This document shows positions 1 to 5,434 of a DNA stretch of 7,370 nucleotides, one piece after another. Positions within the stretch are counted from its first letter, which is position 1. Every line of letters starts with the position of its first letter. A program made the position numbers and the translations under genes. The DNA comes from Candidatus Fermentibacterota bacterium (GTDB taxonomy: Bacteria; JAFGKV01), in the NCBI GenBank assembly GCA_030620115.1, contig JAUXFG010000176.1:1-7370 (forward strand), written 5' to 3'. The notes beneath the pieces were generated by a model. The model saw nothing but the letters and a program-made list of their open reading frames with translations, was not told the DNA's origin and ran no database searches.

Positions 1-1
1 G

Positions 2-1222
2 AGCTCGGGAATGGTAATCGGCGGCAGAGAAGAGACCGGATTACCCGTGGCCGGTCTGTTTCTGCTCTTCCGGAAGAAGGCGGACTTCGAGGAAGCGGGA
101 AAGGAAGGGACTGCGGAGATCTATCATCGGTTCCTGGGAACAGGACCCAGTACAATCGAGGAATCGACTTATCATCGTAGAATTCGACAATTGGGTGCTT
201 CGATCAAGGTCACAGATAATCCATTCTTGCCGTTTGATGATTACTACTACTCATCACGGTGGGGCTATATCCGCGTCACCACGCCCATGGCGACATTCCT
301 TGAGACGACGAAACTCGTAGCCACGACCCTTCAGCATCCACGCCTTGACTCCTTGCTTCTGCAACAGGAGAAAGAAGCCGTGCAACGGCTCCTATTCCGA
401 GAGCAACGATCTCCTCATAAGGCTGCCACGTATCTTCTGTGGGATAGGCTTCATCCCGGTGACGCTCGCTCACGCTCACCGCTGGGCAAGAACACAACGA
501 TTCAAAGCATCGGCCTCAAAGACGTGGAATCATTCAGCAAACGTTACGTGGACGGCTCGAACATTATCCTCACGGCACACGTACCCCGCCACGGCAAGGT
601 GCTCCTGGATAGCCTGTCCTCCTTCTTCGATTGGATTCCTGGGCAGGGTACTCCTGGGGCCCCGCGGCCCACACCCCGACTCACCCATGGTCCATGGGTG
701 GCGGAAGACAGCCTTGGTCTCGGCCAGGATCGTCTGGTCGCGGTGCTCGGGCTTCCGGTGGAGAAGACGGCGCGGCCTGCGGCTCGCCTCCTGGCGGGGA
801 TTCTCGATCGCCGGATGGAGCGAGTCCTTCGGGAGGAGAAGGGGCTGGCATACGGCCTGGGAGCGTGGGCAAGCTTCGAGGGGACTGCGGGGCTCATTGG
901 GGCGTCCATGGGAACGCGACCGGAGAGAATCATAGAGGCCGAGACCGGGCTCAAGCGAGTGATCGCGGAACTCGTCACCACGCCCGTGAAGGATCGAGCC
1001 GAGTTGCGGGCCACTGCCAAATCTCTGGAGCGTCGCACATTGATGCGCCGGCTCACCCGCGCCGGGAAAGCAATGGCCATGGGACTGAAGATCGCCGAAG
1101 GCGACCATCCCGACGCCATGCGCTCTGATGAGCATGGGCTCCTCGGCGTCACCGACAAGGATCTCCTGCGAATCGCCTCGCGACTCGACCGCAACAGGAT
1201 CGGCTGGGTCATCATCCGCTAA
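2..1222 (+). CDS. M16 family peptidase-like protein, C-terminal part (5' end outside window), zinc motif lost
   Basis: The frame is open from base 2 to a TAA at 1220-1222, giving 406 visible residues. The first ATG (base 11) has no ribosome-binding site, and the residues before it (SSG, then MVI) already align with the start of an M16 domain (pattern L-x-N-G-x-x-V-I). The gene therefore almost surely begins upstream. Two M16 domains are visible, about residues 1-205 and 225-406. In the first, the segment where active members have HxxEH reads GTAEIYHRFL (residues 36-45), so the zinc ligands are missing. In the second, RVLREEKGLAYG (274-285) matches the conserved RxxxGLAY signature of the M16 C-terminal domain. 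This suggests the inactive C-terminal half of a long (about 850-950 residue) M16 protein, or a non-catalytic partner like those paired with an active subunit in M16B systems. No signal peptide can be judged because the N-terminus is missing. The family assignment is firm; the full architecture is inferred. Confidence 0.85.
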   Translation, partial: SSGMVIGGREETGLPVAGLFLLFRKKADFEEAGKEGTAEIYHRFLGTGPSTIEESTYHRRIRQLGASIKVTDNPFLPFDDYYYSSRWGYIRVTTPMATFLETTKLVATTLQHPRLDSLLLQQEKEAVQRLLFREQRSPHKAATYLLWDRLHPGDARSRSPLGKNTTIQSIGLKDVESFSKRYVDGSNIILTAHVPRHGKVLLDSLSSFFDWIPGQGTPGAPRPTPRLTHGPWVAEDSLGLGQDRLVAVLGLPVEKTARPAARLLAGILDRRMERVLREEKGLAYGLGAWASFEGTAGLIGASMGTRPERIIEAETGLKRVIAELVTTPVKDRAELRATAKSLERRTLMRRLTRAGKAMAMGLKIAEGDHPDAMRSDEHGLLGVTDKDLLRIASRLDRNRIGWVIIR

Positions 1223-1226
1223 CCCG

Positions 1227-1379
1227 AAACTTCGTCTCGAACTCTCCCCTTCCTCCATCCCCAAACCTCATCGGGAGCTTCGTCGTTTCCCTCAGTCCTT
1301 CCTCTCCCCAAAACTTCGTCTCGAACTTCGTCCCGAACTCTCCCCTTCCTCCATCCCCAAACATCATCGGGAGTCTCGT
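1227..1379. repeat. Two pyrimidine-rich direct repeats (40-bp core)
   Basis: The 40-bp cores at 1238-1277 and 1334-1373 are identical except for one base (acctcatc versus acatcatc), and are 96 bp apart. Each starts CGAACTCTCCCCTTCC and ends TCATCGGGAG. Both are preceded by AAACTTCGTCTCGAAC (1227-1242 and 1311-1326). In the second block an extra 12 bp resembling a local duplication (TTCGTCCCGAAC) separates this leader from the core. The section between the blocks is also C/T-rich. The strand asymmetry suggests a genome-wide intergenic repeat rather than coding sequence; this needs genome comparison. Confidence 0.85.
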
Positions 1380-1402
1380 CAAGCCAAGTTTCTTCCATGA
1401 AT

Positions 1403-1426
1403 GGTCCCGCCGGACTGGCGGGTACC
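1403..1426. repeat. Short GC-rich hairpin
   Basis: CCCGCC (1406-1411) pairs with GGCGGG (1417-1422) around a 5-nt loop, and GGT/ACC can extend it (1403-1405 with 1424-1426) past a single bulged T. It lies 180 nt downstream of the M16-like stop codon. It could help end or stabilise transcripts, but there is no T tract on either side, so I do not call it a terminator. Confidence 0.4.
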
Positions 1427-1521
1427 CCCCTGGGGCTTCACAAAACCCCCGACTATTCCACCACGAGTCTCACATAGTTGCAGCTCGCAGTCTTGACGCG
1501 CAGATTTGCCGTAGAATTGGC

Positions 1522-1565
1522 CTCCCCATGTAGGGGCACGGCATGCCGTGCCCACCGGAGGGGAG
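1522..1565. repeat. Perfect 20-bp palindrome with an outer stem (REP-like)
   Basis: GGGCACGGCATGCCGTGCCC at 1534-1553 is a perfect palindrome. A second pair of arms, CTCCCC (1522-1527) and GGGGAG (1560-1565), flanks it, with exactly 6 unpaired nt on each side. Similar GTAGGGGCACGG-type palindromes recur in the spacers of many environmental bacterial genomes, so a dispersed REP or MITE-like element is likely. It lies about 90-130 nt downstream of the DUF5916 stop codon and could act as a bidirectional transcript-end structure, although no T run follows. Confidence 0.7.
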
Positions 1566-1651
1566 ATCCTGCCGACGGCGGGACAAAGATGGGATGCCAG
1601 AATGTGAAGTTATTTCTGCGCGAACCCCAAAATATTAGGAATAGCTCTGTC

Positions 1652-3841
1652 CTATACCGGGAACCAGTACGTGATCTTCACAAGCAGCTGGGTCTCGCGT
1701 TCTTCGTCGCTGCCACTGGTGGGCCATTGCTCATCCCAGACAAGATAGAGGTCGGAACCTTGTCGGTAGGTGCAGCGCAGAACCAACTGCGTGCCCAACA
1801 GGTCGGACTGATTGTTCCACTGGAGAAGGCTCCTGGCTGAAATCCTCGTGGACATAGTGTAGAGAAGCCTGGAGCTTATCAGATCGGAGAGATAGCGATC
1901 ACTACGCCGGCTCATGGAATTGTGGCTGTAGCCAAGTGAAGTCCGGAATGCCGGTGAAGACTTCAGCTGCAGACTCGCCCCACCGCGCCAATGCTGTGCA
2001 TCATAGAAACCACCAGCTTCGCCACTCACGGACCCCGAGAGCCCCATGCTTTGATCGGATGAATATGAAGCCTCGACGGAATACCACTCGTATACGTCTT
2101 CATCAAACACGATATCTCCGTCACCCAAATCGAACTCCTCGTCCAACTCGTCCCGGGTGTACCCGCCCCCAAAGAAGTAGTTGGCTCCCGACTCACCTTG
2201 GGCCCACGTGCCCACGAAGTACCCACCGGTGACGAGATGCCCCTGCATGTCGGTGATAACCGTACCGTTGGCAAACATGCTGTGATCACGGACATGCCAC
2301 TTCCTCGGGCGGTGGTCGTAGCTGATGCTGCAACGCCCCTTGTAGACACCTGACCGCATGACAAACCCCATATCATCGACAAAATGCTCCCCTATGGCAG
2401 ATAGGATCGTGGTGGTATTGAATGAATCACTGGACCAGTTCCAATGCATCGCCAGAGCTCCTGCCTCACCATCGTCGCTGTCACTGGAAAGGGCGGCGAA
2501 TGCGGAACTTGTGACATGTCTCCCAAGCGATAATGAATAGTCAAGGGCAGCAACCCGGTTGAATCCATTACCGCTCTCTCTTCCAAGGTACAGGGCGCCA
2601 AGCTTGGATCGGTCCAGGAAATCAGGCTGAAGCCGTGCAACGAGATACCATGAGGAGGGAACTACCTCCTCCTCATCCGACGAGAGCTTCGTCTCCTCTG
2701 TGGCCACCACCAACGCTCCAAGGTCAAACTTGCCCTTGCGTCCGGTGATCCGTGCGCCTGTGATGATGGGAATCTCCTCATCGCCGTCCTCACTCAGTCC
2801 AATGGTTCTGCTGAAGAAGAGCTCTGTTTGCGGCGCTTGCCAAGGGAAATGGTGCTCCCCTACCCTGAAGAGATCGGCGTTCTCCAGGAAAAAGCCACGC
2901 TTCTCAGGATAGAAGAGCGGGAACCTCGACAAGCTGATCCTTTGCTGGTCAGCTTCCACTTGGGCGAAATCCGTGTTGAACGTGAAGTCTACTGCCAGGT
3001 CAGGTGCAGGCTTGTATCGAAGATCAAAACCACCGTGGGATATCCAGTCGCTGCACAGATCTCCGTCCTCATCAACATCGGCTTTCTCATAGCCGCCAAG
3101 CATGTACGGGCGGAATTCCCAGCAAATCGTGGGTGGGCGAAGGTGGAGCCCTGATAGTACCCCAAAGCCCGAAACCTTGAACATGCCATTGCCACCACGA
3201 TCCCTGGGGACGAGCTGCCATTGGACGAGCTCACTGCTCCTTCTTGTTTGGCGTGCCACATTGAATCCCCACGAGGTTGTTCTTGCGGGAAAACGGATCG
3301 TATGCAACGGTATCCGTATCTCCGCCACCCAACCGCTCTCGCTCACCGCAGTGCCACACTCCCATATGCCGTCCCAGTCGTGGCTCAGATTCAAGCCGTC
3401 GTCTCGAATAAGCGCATCCCACCTGGCTCCGGCAGGATTGACCATGAATACGTACGCATTCCGGCGATCGTGGTAGGTATCGAGAAAGACGGCCACAAAA
3501 TCATCATCCCATAATTGTGCATCTCGTGTTCGTTCATTGGCAATCACCTGCTGATTCTTCTGCTGACATTCCACTGCAATGTAGATTGCCAGAGAATCGT
3601 AGGCGACGTGTACCACCGTAGGTTCCGAGGGTACACTTCCTTCTTCGGGATCGCGTTGCACAAACGAATTGCTTCGTGTGCTCTGATCCCAAAATTGCTC
3701 GGTGAGTCTGCCGTCGATTCTTACGTTGAGACCGCTGCTTTGGATAGCCACCAGCTCCTGAACGGGCTGGTCAGGCAATTCAGCCCACGCCACGTCGAAA
3801 AGCAACATGGCTATGCTCGCCAACTTCACCAACGGATTCAT
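1652..3841 (-). CDS. DUF5916 outer-membrane protein with N-terminal CBM9-like domain
   Basis: This 729-residue protein is the last gene of the queF-transporter group. The ATG at 3841 gives a clean signal peptide (MNPLVKLASIAMLLFDVAWA, cut after residue 20) and has a GGGG-type ribosome site 7 nt upstream. A GTG at 3865 would add 8 residues and remains possible. Residues about 40-215 form the family-9 carbohydrate-binding-like sandwich (IDGRLTEQFWDQ at 42-53, YHDRRNAYVFMVNPAG at 123-138, WVAEIRIPL at 171-179). The DUF5916 hallmark NTDFAQVEAD (289-298) followed by FYPEKRGFFLEN (310-321) comes next. The rest alternates aromatic and polar residues like an outer-membrane beta-barrel and ends in KITYWFPV. 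The gene starts 40 nt after the transporter stop, so co-transcription is likely. The molecular function of DUF5916 is not established; binding of a glycan or other ligand at the cell surface is a guess from the fold. Confidence 0.9.
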   Translation of the reverse strand: MNPLVKLASIAMLLFDVAWAELPDQPVQELVAIQSSGLNVRIDGRLTEQFWDQSTRSNSFVQRDPEEGSVPSEPTVVHVAYDSLAIYIAVECQQKNQQVIANERTRDAQLWDDDFVAVFLDTYHDRRNAYVFMVNPAGARWDALIRDDGLNLSHDWDGIWECGTAVSESGWVAEIRIPLHTIRFPARTTSWGFNVARQTRRSSELVQWQLVPRDRGGNGMFKVSGFGVLSGLHLRPPTICWEFRPYMLGGYEKADVDEDGDLCSDWISHGGFDLRYKPAPDLAVDFTFNTDFAQVEADQQRISLSRFPLFYPEKRGFFLENADLFRVGEHHFPWQAPQTELFFSRTIGLSEDGDEEIPIITGARITGRKGKFDLGALVVATEETKLSSDEEEVVPSSWYLVARLQPDFLDRSKLGALYLGRESGNGFNRVAALDYSLSLGRHVTSSAFAALSSDSDDGEAGALAMHWNWSSDSFNTTTILSAIGEHFVDDMGFVMRSGVYKGRCSISYDHRPRKWHVRDHSMFANGTVITDMQGHLVTGGYFVGTWAQGESGANYFFGGGYTRDELDEEFDLGDGDIVFDEDVYEWYSVEASYSSDQSMGLSGSVSGEAGGFYDAQHWRGGASLQLKSSPAFRTSLGYSHNSMSRRSDRYLSDLISSRLLYTMSTRISARSLLQWNNQSDLLGTQLVLRCTYRQGSDLYLVWDEQWPTSGSDEERETQLLVKITYWFPV

Positions 3842-3881
3842 TGACAATCCCCACTCGTTGTCCACTCGTTCCCTATTGCCG

Positions 3882-4601
3882 TTAGGCTTGCCACTTCATT
3901 GGATTAAAATCTGTCATCCGGTCGTAGTGGTCCACATGCTCGACCCGTTTCAGCCAGTTGACCAATACATACGTCAGGGGTGTGGCCAGAGCTTCGTATG
4001 CCGACTTGACCAGCCATTGCGTGATCACCATCTGCCATAGAACAAGCATAGGAACCATGCCCGAGAACGCCACCAAAATGAAAACACCTGAATCCGCCAG
4101 CTGACCTACGAGAGTGGAACCAATGGTCCGCAACCAGAGAAATCGGCCTTTGCTGGCGACCTTCATCCTGGCGAGCACAAATGAATTGAGAAACTCACCA
4201 AGAAGGTACCCAAGAAACGAGGCAATAAGCAACCGCGGCGTGAATCCGAGAATTGCGTCATATGCTCGTTGAGATTCGACCGGGGACTCAAGCCCCGGCG
4301 CAGCCCAGAATGATGCTGCCGGAAGCAACCCGCCAATCCAGATTGCGCATACCGCAAGGAGATTGCAACCGAACCCGATCCAGATCACACGCCTCGCGCG
4401 GGCATAGCCGTACACCTCAGTCAGTACATCACCCAGAATGTAGGAGATAGGGAAGATCACTACCCCCGCAGGAAGGATCAACGCGCCCACGGAAATGAGC
4501 TTGACCGCAATGATATTCGAAACAATAAGACAGGTGACGAACCCGGCCGTCAGGATTGTAAGCCTGCCCGAGTCGGCTGGTCCGGAAAAAGATGAAATCA
4601 C
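3882..4601 (-). CDS. yhhQ: Queuosine precursor transporter (YhhQ/QPTR family, COG1738)
   Basis: This is an inner-membrane protein of 239 residues with about six hydrophobic segments. It carries the family signature ILGDVLTEVYGY (residues 55-66, acidic residues D58 and E62) after a first helix containing VTCLIVSNIIAVK (22-34). Further family-like stretches are LGYLLGEFLNSFVLARMK and the C-terminal KSAYEALATPLTYVLVNWLKR. Escherichia coli YhhQ imports the 7-deazaguanines preQ0 and preQ1. I chose the GTG at 4601 because it overlaps the queF stop (GTGA, 4 nt) and has GGAG 8 nt upstream. Longer readings up to 4673 would only overlap queF further. The overlap implies translational coupling with queF. 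The neighbouring preQ0 reductase suggests that preQ0 is a substrate, which is an inference. Confidence 0.93.
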   Translation of the reverse strand: MISSFSGPADSGRLTILTAGFVTCLIVSNIIAVKLISVGALILPAGVVIFPISYILGDVLTEVYGYARARRVIWIGFGCNLLAVCAIWIGGLLPAASFWAAPGLESPVESQRAYDAILGFTPRLLIASFLGYLLGEFLNSFVLARMKVASKGRFLWLRTIGSTLVGQLADSGVFILVAFSGMVPMLVLWQMVITQWLVKSAYEALATPLTYVLVNWLKRVEHVDHYDRMTDFNPMKWQA

Positions 4602-5002
4602 TTCTTGTGCTCCGCCTCCACCGTGATGGAGATCCCGCCACGAACGGAGAATTCCGCCCGGATCCGGCACCACCTTGGGGCCAGCGCGTCTACCAAATCG
4701 TCCAGTATCATGTTCGCCACATGCTCGTGGAAAACGCCCTCATCCCGGTAGGACCACAGGTAGAGCTTCAACGATTTTGACTCAAGAATTCGTTCGTCCG
4801 GTGTATACTGGATGGATATCCTCGCGAAATCAGGCTGGCCCGTCTTAGGACACAAACACGTGAACTCCTCTGCCTCCAGCGTGACTGTATAGTCCCGTTC
4901 AGGATGGTGATTCGGGAATGTTTCCAGCCTTCTCCTCGGCGCCGTCTTCGAGCCAAGTATGGTCAGTTCAGACAAATCTGAATCTTGCGTGCTCCTATCC
5001 AT
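4598..5002 (-). CDS. queF: NADPH-dependent 7-cyano-7-deazaguanine (preQ0) reductase QueF, short type
   Basis: QueF reduces the nitrile of preQ0 to the aminomethyl group of preQ1 using NADPH, in the cytoplasm, before insertion into tRNA. The 134-residue product aligns along the single-domain (Bacillus-like) form, which is about 165 residues. FTCLCPKTGQPDF (47-59) holds the nucleophile Cys51 and Asp58. The QueF motif ESKSLKLY lies at 74-81, and FHEHV at 91-95 supplies the substrate-binding His92-Glu93 pair. The C-terminus stops soon after RGGISI, about 20-30 residues shorter than the Bacillus protein. ATG 5002 is preferred: GGAGG lies 10 nt upstream and residue 1 then fits the family start. The frame remains open to 5062, but that extension is encoded by palindromic repeat DNA. 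The second Cys of the Bacillus protein (Cys99) is Val95 here, while an extra Cys49 sits two residues before the nucleophile. Confidence 0.94.
   Translation of the reverse strand: MDRSTQDSDLSELTILGSKTAPRRRLETFPNHHPERDYTVTLEAEEFTCLCPKTGQPDFARISIQYTPDERILESKSLKLYLWSYRDEGVFHEHVANMILDDLVDALAPRWCRIRAEFSVRGGISITVEAEHKK
4610..4613 (-). promoter_or_regulatory. Ribosome-binding site deciding the transporter start, inside queF
   Basis: On the minus strand GGAGGCGGAG ends 8 nt before the GTG at 4601. These bases also encode the last residues of QueF, and the GTG overlaps its TGA. Site and overlap together fix the transporter start and indicate coupled translation. Confidence 0.7.
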
Positions 5003-5012
5003 GGTCTCTTTC

Positions 5013-5017
5013 CCTCC
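5013..5017 (-). promoter_or_regulatory. Ribosome-binding site of queF
   Basis: GGGAGGGAAAGAG precedes the ATG at 5002 on the minus strand, with GGAGG 10 nt from the start codon. It supports the short start over the in-frame codon at 5062. Confidence 0.65.
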
Positions 5018-5034
5018 CTGGATGTATTGGGAAT

Positions 5035-5229
5035 GGTAGCCGTTCACGGGTTCAGCGTTCACCGTTCAGGGTTGCCTGAAGTCAGCTTGGGCCATCTGTA
5101 AGCGATCACAGGTTCAGAGTTTCCCGCTGGAAGCGGGATTCAAGGCTGGCTTTCAGATGCCACGAATCAACGGTTCGGATTTCCGGTGAACCCTGAACCT
5201 CTGAACCTTTCAACCCGTGAACGGTTACC
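5035..5229. repeat. Large inverted repeat built from phased GTTCA units (MITE-like)
   Basis: The left end 5035-5050 (GGTAGCCGTTCACGGG) is matched on the opposite strand by 5214-5229 with 15 of 16 bases. The pairing continues imperfectly through 5073 and back to 5189, with about 115 bp between the arms. The left arm contains GTTCA at 5042, 5050, 5057 and 5064. The right arm contains TGAAC at 5187, 5194, 5202 and 5218, with a one-base variant at 5210. The period is 7-8 bp. A 7-bp stem with a 3-nt loop (TCCCGCT/AGCGGGA, 5122-5138) sits in the middle. No transposase is present, so it looks like a non-autonomous dispersed element. Its left arm lies 33-71 nt upstream of the queF start codon. Confidence 0.8.
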
Positions 5230-5272
5230 TCTCGTCTTACGGTCTCGGCCTCGCGCTACGGCTCACGAGAGG
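5228..5272. repeat. Short inverted repeat, 8-bp stem with 29-nt loop
   Basis: CCTCTCGT (5228-5235) pairs with ACGAGAGG (5265-5272). The enclosed sequence contains two related halves (CTTACGGTCTC and GCTACGGCTC), suggesting a decayed duplicate. It abuts the GTTCA element directly and may be part of the same compound insertion. Confidence 0.5.
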
Positions 5273-5319
5273 AATACAATATCCCATAGAGAGATCGCGG
5301 AACCGTGGCGCCACCCGCA

Positions 5320-5393
5320 GTCATTGCGAGGAGCGTAGCGACGAAGCAATCTCATCCGTCCATCGAGATCGCCGCGCTGTCGCTCGCGATGAC
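5320..5393. repeat. GTCATTGCGAG palindromic element (dispersed repeat)
   Basis: GTCATTGCGAG (5320-5330) is matched in inverted orientation by CTCGCGATGAC (5383-5393, 10 of 11 bases). Inner parts also pair: GAAGCAATCTCAT on the left against ATCGAGATCGCCG on the right, with the centre near 5357-5361. This is the familiar GTCATTGCGAGGAGCGTAGC-type repeat found in spacers of many unrelated bacterial genomes. One of its frames yields the well-known spurious peptide HCEERSDEAI, seen here too. It is a structured RNA or DNA repeat, not a gene. Confidence 0.85.
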
Positions 5394-5434
5394 CCCCGGA
5401 GCCACATATAGCCCGCGGATTTCTCGCTATTCTT

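Larger units (their letters stand above)
1223..1651. other. Convergent intergenic spacer rich in repeats, no gene seen
   Basis: This 429-bp gap separates the ends of two converging genes, the M16-like gene and the DUF5916 gene. Its left part is strongly C/T-rich on the plus strand and contains two diverged tandem blocks. Its right part contains a small hairpin and a long palindrome. The open frames crossing it show no family resemblance and no good ribosome-binding site. No hairpin followed by a run of T is present, so I cannot point to a classical rho-independent terminator for either gene. Confidence 0.7.
5003..5434. other. Spacer between queG and queF filled with palindromic repeats
   Basis: This stretch of about 430 bp holds no convincing gene. 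The open frames crossing it are translations of the repeats described separately. From left to right it holds the queF leader with its ribosome site, a large GTTCA inverted repeat, a short stem with a 29-nt loop, and a GTCATTGCGAG element. A fourth palindrome begins just to the right, inside queG. I found no preQ1 riboswitch pattern and no clear sigma-70 promoter. queF may be transcribed from a weak promoter here or by read-through from queG. Confidence 0.65.

Noticed and set aside
1-6. SacI site GAGCTC at the first six bases
   Set aside because: It may mark a cloning boundary, but a single six-base match at the edge is not evidence, and the other end has no such site.
530-1264. Long minus-strand open frames antisense to the M16-like gene
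   Set aside because: They have no recognisable family pattern and an arginine-, serine- and proline-rich composition typical of antisense translation. The plus-strand frame has clear M16 motifs.
1227-1379. CRISPR-like direct repeats
   Set aside because: There are only two copies with an unlike internal insertion, the intervening sequence is C/T-rich like the repeats, and no cas genes are present.
1128-1400. Plus-strand open frame running through the 40-bp repeats
   Set aside because: It begins inside the M16-like gene, and its repeated LRLELSPSSIPK-like peptide only reflects the DNA repeats.
1478-1840. Plus-strand open frame of 120 residues overlapping the DUF5916 3' end
   Set aside because: It has no ribosome site or family resemblance and is antisense to a well-supported gene.
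4601-4673. Longer N-terminus for the transporter, starting at 4673
   Set aside because: It would add a non-hydrophobic stretch overlapping queF by 76 bp. The GTG at 4601 has a ribosome site and a stop-start overlap.
5003-5100. Possible preQ1 riboswitch upstream of queF
   Set aside because: The leader does not show the preQ1-I stem, C-rich loop and A-rich tail, nor another preQ1 class that I can recognise. The structured DNA there is the GTTCA inverted repeat.
5217-5411. Plus-strand open frame of about 64 residues containing HCEERSDEAI
   Set aside because: This peptide is a well-known false translation of the GTCATTGCGAG repeat, not a gene.
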